5,492 nucleotides of DNA, taken from assembly GCA_031258665.1 (NCBI GenBank), contig JAIRML010000018.1:1-5492 (forward strand). Direction: 5' to 3'. This DNA is from Oscillospiraceae bacterium (GTDB taxonomy: Bacteria > Bacillota > Clostridia > Oscillospirales > UBA929). Within the stretch, counting starts at the first letter, position 1. Every line of letters begins with the position of its first letter. The translations under genes and the position numbers were made by a program. Below the pieces are notes generated by a model, which had not been told where the DNA came from, searched no databases, and saw nothing but the letters and a program-made list of their open reading frames with translations. Positions 1 through 5,492 of the stretch are shown piece after piece.

Positions 1-1
1 C

Positions 2-3000
2 ACACCGGATACCTCCGACATCATTGCCGGTCTGGATCTCGGCGCCGGGCTCGCCGAGGTGGGGGACGAGGGCTATGTCATCCGCTCCGTCACCATCGAC
101 GGCAGGGCCGCCACGGTCGTCGCCGGCAACACCGAGATCGGCGCGCTCTACGGGACCTATGCTTTCCTGCGGCGGATGCAGACCCGGGAACCCATCGTCG
201 GCCTGAACATTTCTGACTACCCCAAGATCAACCATCGCCGCATCAACAGCTGGGACAAGGAGCGCCTGTACGCCGGCAACAACGAGACCGGTTCCGGCAA
301 AAACGGTTTGAACGGCGAAAGCGGGTTCCTCTTCAACCTGGATCTTTCGATCCCGGGCTCCAGCATCACCGGCAACAACGCCCACAGCAACGCCTCCCAG
401 GGGGCGGTTCTCCTGCCCTATATTTTGGACAGATATGTTGTGGCGGCCCGCGCGCTGGCCTCGGTGGGCATCAACGAATTCAACTTAAACAGCGTGAACT
501 CCAACTCCGCCTACATCTCGGAGTACGTGATCCGCCAGGAGGCCGCTCTGGCCGACCTGCTGCGGCCCTATGGCATTAAGCTCTGCCTGTCCACCAACTA
601 CGGCGCCCCCACGCTCGCCCTGCCCAACCAGGACGGCACACAGGTCACCACCGCCGCCGGGGGCAACGCGGGCAAAGCGGTCTGGACCGACGACACCGTG
701 AGAATCGGCGCCGCCACGGCGGCGGTGATCCACAGTGACGCCTATCCGCAGTGGTGGTATACGAAGACCTTGCAGATCCTAAAGCGGATCCCCGATTTCG
801 TGGGCTATACGGTCAAGGCCAACTCGGAAGGCCAGGCGGGCCCGCAGGACTACGGCGACACCCACGATTTCGGCGCCAACAACATGGCGAAATATCTAAA
901 CTCCGGCGAGCTGGCGGGCAAGGGGATTACGGTGTTCTGGCGCTCCTTCGTGTACAACGTCGAAGTGGACAACGACCGCCTGAACCGCTCTTACATGGAG
1001 TTTGCGGAAGCCGACGACAAAGACCTGTACCCGGACCATGTCTTTGTCCAGACAAAGAACGGGCCGCTGGACTTCCAGGCGCGGGAGATCTTCCACCCGA
1101 TGTTCGGGCGCCTGCCCAACACCAACCAGGCCGTGGAATTCCAGATCACCATGGAATATCTGGGGCACACCACGTACATGACCTTTTTGGGGCCCATGTA
1201 CGAAGAGACGCTGAAGGCCAATACATACGCCAACGGCCCGGACACGTACACGCCGGTCGGCAGCATCCTGGACGGTTCCGCGCAGGGGCATTCCGACAGC
1301 GCCATGGTGGGCGTCAACAACATGGGCAACCACGAAACCGCCACCGGCCACAACTTCTTGCAGGCCAACACCTATACCTTCGGCCGCCAAGCCTGGGACT
1401 GGACGCTCGACTCCGAGGACATTGCCGAGGAGTGGACGCGGATGACCTGGTCGAACGACAATGCAATTGTGGAGACCCTCGTGGAGATGATGATGGGCTC
1501 CCGCGAAGCGGTGGTCGCCAGCCAGAATACGCTCGGCCTGATGCACCAGCAGGGGCAGAACGGCGCCTCCAGCAATGAACATTATTCGCCGGGGTTTTGG
1601 GATTTTTCCGCCAGCCAGGATGACTGGACCCCCGCCTACTACAACAAGGCCATGAAAGACGGCATCGGCTTCCGCAGAACAGTGGAAGGGCGCATCTCGG
1701 ATCTCCTGCCCGTGCCGGAGCCGGGGAGCTATGAGGAGAAGCTCTACCCGCTGGTCAATCAATTCTTCTCCCCGCTGAAAGAGATCCTGTCCGATCTCGA
1801 AACCTGCCCGGAGGACTATCTGCTTGCCTTCCACCATGTGCCGTGGGACTACGAGATGAAGAACGGCAGGACCCTCTGGGAAGAACTGATATACAGACCG
1901 CAGATGGCCGTGCAGTACGCGACCAATCTCCGGGAGACGTGGGAAAATTTGGAAGATAGGATTGACCGGTACCGCTGGGCGCACACCATGCAAAAGCTGA
2001 TCGGCCAGGAATTTGACATGGCCGTGTGGAGAGACAAGGCGGCGGAATATTGGCGCATTGTCAACGGCCTGGACATGCCCACCGACACCGCGCCGCTCTC
2101 CATCCAAGTCGAGGTCGCCGGCCGCGTGCACGGCGGGTTTGATCTGGGCTACGGCACCACCTCCAAAACGTCGGGCAATGGCGTCGATCCCATCCCCACC
2201 GCCGCCATTTCAGGCTTCAACTTCCCGAAATCCGGTGTCGGCACCAGGCCCTACACCATCTATGTCCCCTACGGCACCGCGGTGCCGACGATCGACCGCG
2301 TCATCCCCTTCGCGGACGACGCAACATACACGATCGTCAAGCAGCCGGCCGACATGGGCGACACGGCGGTCGTCAAAGTGACCAAGGCGGATTACTTCGG
2401 CAAGCTCGTGCAAAACTACACCTTCCAATTCCAATACGACACCACATTGGCCGGCCTCACCGTCGACGGCAAACCCCTGGACTCCTTCCAGGCGAACAAA
2501 ACCCAGTACAATGTCTACACCGCCCATCGCGCGCCGGTGGTCGCCGCGACGGCCAATGACCCGGCCGCGGCGGTCAGCGTCGCGCAGAGCGGCACGGTCC
2601 CCGGCACAGCGACTGTCACCGTCACCAACAACGGGGCGCCCGCCGCCACCTACACCGTCCTCCTGGGCGCCGCCGGCTATGACAGCACGGAAGATTTCGA
2701 CGACGGCGCCCTGGACAGCAATTGGTCCTGGGTGCGTGAGAACGCCGCGAGCTGGAATTTGACCTCTGTGCCGGGTTCCCTGACCATCACCTCGGAGGCG
2801 GGCGATCTGCGCGGTAACACCAACACGGCCAAGAACCTCCTCTTGCGGGACGCCCCCGATGGGGACTGGGTCATCGAATCCAAGGTCAATTTCTCCCGAA
2901 AGCCCCTGGTGAACAACGAGCAGGGCGGCATCATCGCCTATCTGGACGACAGCAACTACCTCCTGCTGGCCTGGAAGATGCGCGCGACGACCGGCAATCT

Positions 3001-4204
3001 GCAGCAGGGGACCCACGCGGTGGAGTTCCTCCGCGAGCAGGGCGGCGCTCAAACCAGTTTCCTGAACTACTACAAGGATGTGAGCGAGAGGGCGGCCGGC
3101 GTCAACCAAGACCAGATCTGGCTGCGGATCGAAAAGAAGGGCAACACCTACCTCGGCTACTTCTCCAACAACGGGAAGGACTGGAAGCCGTCCCGGCTGG
3201 CGACAAGCACCCAGGCTTCGGCCAACCCCATCACCTTTGCCCCGACGGTCCAAACGCCCGTCAAGGTCGGCGTGGTCGCCATGCACCAGACCGCCAACGT
3301 CTCCGCGTACCCCCGGATGGATGTCTCCTACGACTACTTCAAGGTATCCGCCATTGGCGAGACGATCACGCCCCCGCAGGCCGCCTCAATACAGGTTGAC
3401 GGCGCGCCGATCGACGGGTTCGACCCGGGTCTCCGCGATTTCACCCTGTACTATGACGCGCCTCCGGCCGCCGTGCCCGTCGTCACCGCGACGGCCGAAG
3501 ACCCGGGCTGCACCGTGTCCGTCGCCCAACCGGCCGCTGTGCCGGGCGTCGCGTATGTCACGGTGGCGCGGGAGAACCACATCGACACGGTTTACACCAT
3601 CCGCTTCAAGATGAACGCGCCAACGCTGGCGTCCTTCGATTTTGACGGCCGCACCATCGCCGCGGAGAACGGCGTGACGGCCTACGACGTCCATGTGCCG
3701 AACACCGTGACAAACATCGCCGGCGCCTTCTCGGCCGCGAACATCCGCGCCTCTCTCCCCGCGTATACCGACGTCTCCGTCGTGTTTTCGCCGCCGGACG
3801 GCGCCGTGCGCGCCGGGCAGCCCTGCGCGGCCACGGTGACCTTGGCCAACAAAACCGATCCCAGCGCCAAAAGCATATACACGCTGACCTTCGGGCACAC
3901 GACGGCGGGCACACTGACCGTCACGACAGACGCCGCCGGCTGGTCCGCCTCCGCCCCCGTGCGCTTCAGCGACGGCCGCGCGTATCATCTGATCTACGCC
4001 CTCTACGAGGACGACAAACTTGTCTACGCCGACGCGCTCACAACGGACCCGATCGAAACCAACCGGTCCGGCGTTGTCAGCGGCGTCATACCCTACGACA
4101 GCGGCATGCAGGCGCTGGGCGATCCGGATACATTGACAAAGAGAGTCTTCCTGTGGGATCAGGACCATGTCCCCCTGACACAGGCGTATGACAGTGGCCG
4201 CTAG
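2..4204 (+). CDS. Modular GH67 alpha-glucuronidase with C-terminal beta-sandwich modules (5'-partial)
   Basis: The frame is open from the left edge to TAG at 4202-4204 (1400 visible codons, numbered here from position 2), so the true start, any signal peptide and part of the N-terminal domain lie upstream. GH67 enzymes release 4-O-methyl-glucuronic acid from xylo-oligosaccharides or xylan ends. Visible GH67 signatures are the end of the N-terminal domain (LYGTYAFLRRMQ near residue 50), RPYGIKLCLSTNYGAP, IPDFVGYTVKANSEGQ, WRSFVY, KNGPLDFQ, QITMEYLG, GRQAWDW and LLAFHHVPWDY. By motif the catalytic residues are E276 (acid), D357 and E385; carboxylate-binding K272, R314 and K352 are also kept. 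The D-to-E spacing of 28 equals that of characterised enzymes, from memory. The catalytic part ends near residue 693. Then follow an Ig-like unit (about 740-812), a cadherin/Ig-like unit (816-887), a ConA-like GH43_C2/DUF1349-type module (895-1119), two more Ig-like units (1127-1204, 1207-1299) and a terminal Fn3-like module (1304-1400). No sorting motif is seen at the C-terminus. The GH67 call is firm; activity on polymer is inferred. Confidence 0.93.
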   Translation, partial: TPDTSDIIAGLDLGAGLAEVGDEGYVIRSVTIDGRAATVVAGNTEIGALYGTYAFLRRMQTREPIVGLNISDYPKINHRRINSWDKERLYAGNNETGSGKNGLNGESGFLFNLDLSIPGSSITGNNAHSNASQGAVLLPYILDRYVVAARALASVGINEFNLNSVNSNSAYISEYVIRQEAALADLLRPYGIKLCLSTNYGAPTLALPNQDGTQVTTAAGGNAGKAVWTDDTVRIGAATAAVIHSDAYPQWWYTKTLQILKRIPDFVGYTVKANSEGQAGPQDYGDTHDFGANNMAKYLNSGELAGKGITVFWRSFVYNVEVDNDRLNRSYMEFAEADDKDLYPDHVFVQTKNGPLDFQAREIFHPMFGRLPNTNQAVEFQITMEYLGHTTYMTFLGPMYEETLKANTYANGPDTYTPVGSILDGSAQGHSDSAMVGVNNMGNHETATGHNFLQANTYTFGRQAWDWTLDSEDIAEEWTRMTWSNDNAIVETLVEMMMGSREAVVASQNTLGLMHQQGQNGASSNEHYSPGFWDFSASQDDWTPAYYNKAMKDGIGFRRTVEGRISDLLPVPEPGSYEEKLYPLVNQFFSPLKEILSDLETCPEDYLLAFHHVPWDYEMKNGRTLWEELIYRPQMAVQYATNLRETWENLEDRIDRYRWAHTMQKLIGQEFDMAVWRDKAAEYWRIVNGLDMPTDTAPLSIQVEVAGRVHGGFDLGYGTTSKTSGNGVDPIPTAAISGFNFPKSGVGTRPYTIYVPYGTAVPTIDRVIPFADDATYTIVKQPADMGDTAVVKVTKADYFGKLVQNYTFQFQYDTTLAGLTVDGKPLDSFQANKTQYNVYTAHRAPVVAATANDPAAAVSVAQSGTVPGTATVTVTNNGAPAATYTVLLGAAGYDSTEDFDDGALDSNWSWVRENAASWNLTSVPGSLTITSEAGDLRGNTNTAKNLLLRDAPDGDWVIESKVNFSRKPLVNNEQGGIIAYLDDSNYLLLAWKMRATTGNLQQGTHAVEFLREQGGAQTSFLNYYKDVSERAAGVNQDQIWLRIEKKGNTYLGYFSNNGKDWKPSRLATSTQASANPITFAPTVQTPVKVGVVAMHQTANVSAYPRMDVSYDYFKVSAIGETITPPQAASIQVDGAPIDGFDPGLRDFTLYYDAPPAAVPVVTATAEDPGCTVSVAQPAAVPGVAYVTVARENHIDTVYTIRFKMNAPTLASFDFDGRTIAAENGVTAYDVHVPNTVTNIAGAFSAANIRASLPAYTDVSVVFSPPDGAVRAGQPCAATVTLANKTDPSAKSIYTLTFGHTTAGTLTVTTDAAGWSASAPVRFSDGRAYHLIYALYEDDKLVYADALTTDPIETNRSGVVSGVIPYDSGMQALGDPDTLTKRVFLWDQDHVPLTQAYDSGR

Positions 4205-4216
4205 GCTTATTTCCCG

Positions 4217-4244
4217 CTTGTTGGCGGACAGCTTCCGCCGCAAG
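4217..4244 (+). terminator. Stem-loop 12 nt after the GH67 stop (possible terminator)
   Basis: CTTG (4217-4220) pairs with CAAG (4241-4244), followed by a T-G wobble and a one-base bulge. GGCGG (4223-4227) then pairs with CCGCC (4235-4239) around a 7-nt loop. The position just past the stop fits an end-of-gene structure, but the next bases (TGAACAAAG) contain no T-run, so intrinsic termination is uncertain. It may instead act as an mRNA 3'-end stabiliser. Confidence 0.35.
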
Positions 4245-4286
4245 TGAACAAAGAGACCCCTCCTTATCCCTGTTCCTCCTCATAGG

Positions 4287-4325
4287 CCGCGCCGCCCGGG
4301 GTACCAACGCCCCCGGGCGGCGCGG
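4287..4325 (+). terminator. Strong GC hairpin, perfect 15-bp stem (candidate terminator or insulator)
   Basis: CCGCGCCGCCCGGGG (4287-4301) and CCCCGGGCGGCGCGG (4311-4325) form a perfect 15-bp inverted repeat around a 9-nt loop. It lies between the hydrolase stop and the toxin-antitoxin promoter, so it is well placed to block read-through into the antitoxin. Neither flank has the T-run of a canonical intrinsic terminator on its own strand: the + side continues TGACCATATTCC. The structure is certain; its role is inferred. Confidence 0.45.
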
Positions 4326-4339
4326 TGACCATATTCCGC

Positions 4340-4380
4340 AAAAAATTTCCCTTGACAAACCATTTTCGATATGGCATACT
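4340..4380 (+). promoter_or_regulatory. Sigma-A-type promoter of the toxin-antitoxin operon, with upstream A-tract
   Basis: A perfect -35 box TTGACA (4352-4357) is followed by a 17-nt spacer and CATACT (4375-4380), which matches TATAAT at four of six positions. A run of six A and three T (4340-4348) sits directly upstream, as in an UP element. Transcription would start at about 4386-4388, leaving a leader of roughly 25 nt before the antitoxin start. A 9-nt palindrome TATGGCATA (4370-4378) overlaps the -10 region and could be bound by the AbrB-type antitoxin; that is speculative. Confidence 0.75.
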
Positions 4381-4398
4381 ATGAAAGTAAGGAAATCT

Positions 4399-4406
4399 GG
4401 GGGTGG
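4399..4406 (+). promoter_or_regulatory. Ribosome binding site that fixes the antitoxin start
   Basis: GGGGGTGG (4399-4406) is a G-rich Shine-Dalgarno-like sequence 4 nt before ATG 4411 and 10 nt before ATG 4417. It supports one of these two starts rather than the in-frame ATG at 4381. That upstream ATG abuts the -10 box and lies before the expected transcription start, so it should not be on the mRNA. Confidence 0.6.
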
Positions 4407-4410
4407 CAAT

Positions 4411-4707
4411 ATGTTAATGGCGAAAGTAACTGCCAAAGGGCAAATAACGGTTCCGATTGATGTTCGACGCAGGCTTGGGTTGAATGAGGGTAGTCGTATG
4501 CTATTTATCGAACAAGATAACGGGTTTTTCGTGGTCAACGAAAACCGCGTTGATTTGAGTACACTGAGCGGCACAAAGGCTAAGTTCACGCTTAACGGTT
4601 GGCCAGAGGATTACGTGAAAGCAATCATGGCTTTTGATACGCCTTCCAAACCCTTGTTTGAAGAACATGAAGATATTCCGTGGGCGGAGAGGGATGAGTT
4701 GTTGTGA
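4411..4707 (+). CDS. vapB: AbrB/MazE-fold antitoxin (VapB-type)
   Basis: This small protein (98 aa from ATG 4411, 96 aa from ATG 4417) carries an N-terminal SpoVT/AbrB swapped-hairpin DNA-binding domain over about residues 4-46. The diagnostic run is AKVTAKGQITVPIDVRRRLG, followed by LNEGSRMLF and a short beta segment. The acidic, tryptophan-containing tail (residues 49-98, ending HEDIPWAERDELL) is the usual place for the toxin-binding segment in such antitoxins. It would neutralise the PIN-domain ribonuclease encoded next to it and, as a complex, repress its own promoter. The stop codon overlaps the toxin start by 4 nt (GTGA, 4704-4707), which indicates translational coupling. The longer reading from 4381 was rejected because it begins at the promoter. 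The family call is strong; specific pairing with this toxin is inferred from adjacency and overlap. Confidence 0.88.
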   Translation: MLMAKVTAKGQITVPIDVRRRLGLNEGSRMLFIEQDNGFFVVNENRVDLSTLSGTKAKFTLNGWPEDYVKAIMAFDTPSKPLFEEHEDIPWAERDELL

Positions 4708-5105
4708 GAATGTATTTCCTCGACACAAACATTTGTATTTATATCTTAAATAACAAATACCCTTATCTAAAACAGAGGCTTTTGAATTGTAGTATGGGCA
4801 GTGTGAAAATGCCGTCTGTGGTCTATTACGAACTGTGTCACGGCGTGGAAAAGTCTGGGCAAAGAGCGCTTAGCTTTGAAAGATTATCACAGTTTGTTTC
4901 ACACATCGAGATTGTCCCATTCGACAAAACAGCGGCTGAAATTGCGGGGAAAATCCGCGCTGATTTGGAGAAAACAGAACAGGTTATCGGCGGCAACGAT
5001 ATTATCATTGCCGCTACGACACTTGCAAATAACGCCACACTCATTACAAACAATCTCCGTGAATTTGAGCGTGTAGGCGGACTGGCCGTTAAGAATTGGG
5101 TATAG
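4704..5105 (+). CDS. vapC: VapC-family PIN-domain ribonuclease toxin
   Basis: The product is a 133-residue PIN-domain protein, the normal VapC length. It opens with the hallmark FLDTNICIYIL (D7), has a central YELCHGVEKS (E43) and a GGNDIIIAA segment (D99). Together these supply the acidic residues that bind Mg2+ or Mn2+. Its end, TNNLREFERVGGLAVKNW, closely follows the pattern of enterobacterial VapC/MvpT toxins that cleave initiator tRNA-fMet in the anticodon loop. That target is family knowledge and is not shown here. The start is taken as GTG 4704, because GGAGAGGG (4686-4693) lies 10 nt upstream and the 4-nt overlap with the antitoxin is typical; ATG 4710 is the alternative and costs two residues. 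There is no signal peptide or membrane segment, so the protein is cytoplasmic. The reading frame is intact, so the toxin may be functional and would be held in check by the upstream antitoxin. Confidence 0.92.
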   Translation: MRMYFLDTNICIYILNNKYPYLKQRLLNCSMGSVKMPSVVYYELCHGVEKSGQRALSFERLSQFVSHIEIVPFDKTAAEIAGKIRADLEKTEQVIGGNDIIIAATTLANNATLITNNLREFERVGGLAVKNWV

Positions 5106-5169
5106 GGGGGTACAGAAGTCTCTGATATAAATCCGGCCGGCGATCTTTTCCCGCTACCCGTATAGTAAC

Positions 5170-5192
5170 TTATGGCCGCGAAGCGGCCATAA
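5170..5192. repeat. Perfect 10-bp inverted repeat with GAA triloop
   Basis: TTATGGCCGC (5170-5179) pairs perfectly with GCGGCCATAA (5183-5192) around GAA. The central GCGAAGC is a known, unusually stable mini-hairpin. On the + strand it is followed by A residues (an unbroken run of seven from 5190 onward, partly in the stem) rather than T. On the minus strand the T-run comes before the hairpin. It is therefore not a canonical terminator in either direction. Confidence 0.7.
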
Positions 5193-5210
5193 AAAACGAG
5201 AATTTGGGTT

Positions 5211-5232
5211 GTGGGCTGCATGGGCAGCCCAC
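5211..5232. repeat. Perfect 9-bp inverted repeat with ATGG loop
   Basis: GTGGGCTGC (5211-5219) pairs with GCAGCCCAC (5224-5232) around a 4-nt loop, with a possible extra T-G wobble at 5210/5233. It begins 19 nt after the preceding hairpin. There is no adjacent T-run on the + strand; on the minus strand a T-run follows only after about 14 nt. It may contribute to termination of the convergent genes or to a structured RNA. Confidence 0.6.
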
Positions 5233-5279
5233 GTTGGTATCCTGAAAGCATACGTTAGAGGGCATACGGCGGTGGGAGA

Positions 5280-5338
5280 GCTGGCTGTCACGATGGACGC
5301 CATCGCCGGTTGCCAGCCGGCGCCTCCGGCGACCGGCG
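5280..5338. repeat. Overlapping GC-rich stem-loops (alternative folds)
   Basis: Three pairings overlap. CGATGG (5291-5296) pairs with CCATCG (5300-5305) around ACG. An outer stem GCTGGC (5280-5285) pairs with GCCAGC (5312-5317). A competing 11-bp stem joins CGCCGGTTGCC (5304-5314) to GGCGACCGGCG (5328-5338) with one G-T wobble. The second and third are mutually exclusive. The segment lies just beyond the stop of the minus-strand gene, so one role may be 3'-end formation for that transcript; no T-run follows it. Confidence 0.5.
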
Positions 5339-5342
5339 CACC

Positions 5343-5492
5343 TCAAACAAAAGACAGATCCATCATGTGCCTCAGTTTATGCCGCCGGTTTTCCACCAAT
5401 GTTTCCGGTGGCTGCTGCATCAAATCCATCAACATCCACGTCAGTCTCTCCCGCGCGATGGCAAAGGAATACTCCGGATCACATTGCAGCCC
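5343..5492 (-). CDS. C-terminal end of an unidentified protein (5'-partial)
   Basis: Reading the minus strand from the right edge, a frame stays open for 49 codons and ends at TGA (complement of 5343-5345). It is helical and amphipathic in character, with segments such as YSFAIARERLTWMLMDLM, QQPPETLVENRR and LRHMMDLSFV. Its composition looks like real protein, unlike the Cys- and Pro-rich product of the competing + strand frame over the same bases. The start lies outside the window. I do not recognise the family. The pattern of a helix, then 'qPp...', then a short strand ending in a hydrophobic-Ser motif loosely recalls the C-terminus of LacI-type regulators, but this is too weak to name it. 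It converges on the toxin gene across the hairpin-rich spacer. Confidence 0.5.
   Translation of the reverse strand, partial: GLQCDPEYSFAIARERLTWMLMDLMQQPPETLVENRRHKLRHMMDLSFV

Larger units (their letters stand above)
5106..5342. other. Non-coding convergent intergenic region rich in inverted repeats
   Basis: No convincing gene was found between the toxin stop and the convergent minus-strand gene. The stretch starts with a G-run (5106-5111) and a featureless segment to about 5165. It then holds several stem-loops between 5170 and 5338, listed separately. It also has a 7-nt direct repeat GCATACG at 5248-5254 and 5262-5268. None of the hairpins is followed directly by a T-run on either strand, so the region is not a textbook bidirectional terminator. 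A structured RNA, a short intergenic repeat element or the end of a mobile element remain possible. Confidence 0.5.

Noticed and set aside
24..206. Short + strand ORF at the left edge
   Set aside because: It overlaps the hydrolase frame, which continues from the edge and encodes conserved GH67 N-domain sequence. The short frame gives a Ser/Pro/Arg-rich peptide without motifs.
751..1578. Alternative + strand open frame of 275 codons inside the hydrolase gene
   Set aside because: It is a frame-shifted shadow rich in Arg, Gly, Pro and His without motifs, while the overlapping frame encodes the GH67 catalytic residues.
896..2131. Long minus-strand open frame of 411 codons opposite the hydrolase
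   Set aside because: It lies wholly antisense to a strongly conserved GH67 domain in GC-rich DNA, where antisense frames stay open by codon bias. Its product is rich in Val, Gly, His and Arg with no recognisable domain. The same holds for 2210-3286 and 3386-4243.
4381..4410. In-frame ATG at 4381 as antitoxin start
   Set aside because: It directly follows the -10 box and precedes the predicted transcription start. The Shine-Dalgarno-like GGGGGTGG serves ATG 4411 or 4417, and the AbrB fold begins only at AKVTAKG.
5170..5196. Intrinsic terminator for the toxin operon
   Set aside because: The hairpin is strong, but on the + strand it is followed by A residues, not T. On the minus strand the T-run comes before the stem.
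5106..5342. CRISPR array, tRNA or group II intron domain V
   Set aside because: There are no regularly spaced repeats, no cloverleaf and no domain V-type 34-nt hairpin. The only direct repeat is 7 nt long and occurs twice.
5293..5492. Open + strand frame from ATG 5293 to the right edge
   Set aside because: There is no well-spaced ribosome binding site. The product is Cys/Pro/Ser-rich and low in protein-like patterning, and it begins inside a hairpin. The minus-strand frame over the same bases looks more like a real protein end.

Overview
The window looks like a piece of a plant-polysaccharide-degrading bacterial genome, most plausibly Bacillota (Clostridia or Paenibacillus-like). This is an inference. 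It rests on a long modular secreted-type glycoside hydrolase, its Bacillota-style C-terminal module ending in an 'FLWD...PL' motif, and a neighbouring AbrB/PIN toxin-antitoxin pair. No rRNA, tRNA or taxonomic marker is present, so the assignment is tentative.

Layout. Positions 2-4204 (+) hold one very long open frame, cut by the left edge. It encodes a glycoside hydrolase family 67 (alpha-glucuronidase) catalytic region of about 690 visible residues. This is followed by about 700 residues of beta-sandwich modules: bacterial Ig-like/cadherin-like repeats, a concanavalin A-like module of the GH43 C-terminal/DUF1349 type, and a terminal Fn3-like module. All the GH67 catalytic and carboxylate-binding residues I know of can be placed, but one conserved segment of the family is replaced by an insertion. 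Positions 4205-4351 hold two stem-loops and then an A-tract leading into a good sigma-A-type promoter (4352-4380). That promoter drives a two-gene toxin-antitoxin operon: an AbrB/MazE-fold antitoxin (4411-4707) and a VapC-type PIN-domain ribonuclease (4704-5105), overlapping by 4 nt. The operon is clearly AT-richer than the hydrolase gene. Positions 5106-5342 are non-coding and dense in perfect or near-perfect inverted repeats. From 5343 to the right edge, the minus strand carries the last 49 codons of a further gene, convergent with the toxin; I could not identify it.

How the genes relate. The hydrolase would remove (4-O-methyl)glucuronic acid from glucuronoxylan-derived chains, probably outside the cell with its accessory modules near polymer. 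The toxin-antitoxin pair is an independent, self-regulated cassette with no metabolic link to the hydrolase; its different base composition points to a separate origin. The most unusual item is the modular GH67 architecture: characterised bacterial GH67 enzymes are single-module proteins of about 700 residues, often intracellular. I found no evidence in the window for a wholly new defence or mobile system.
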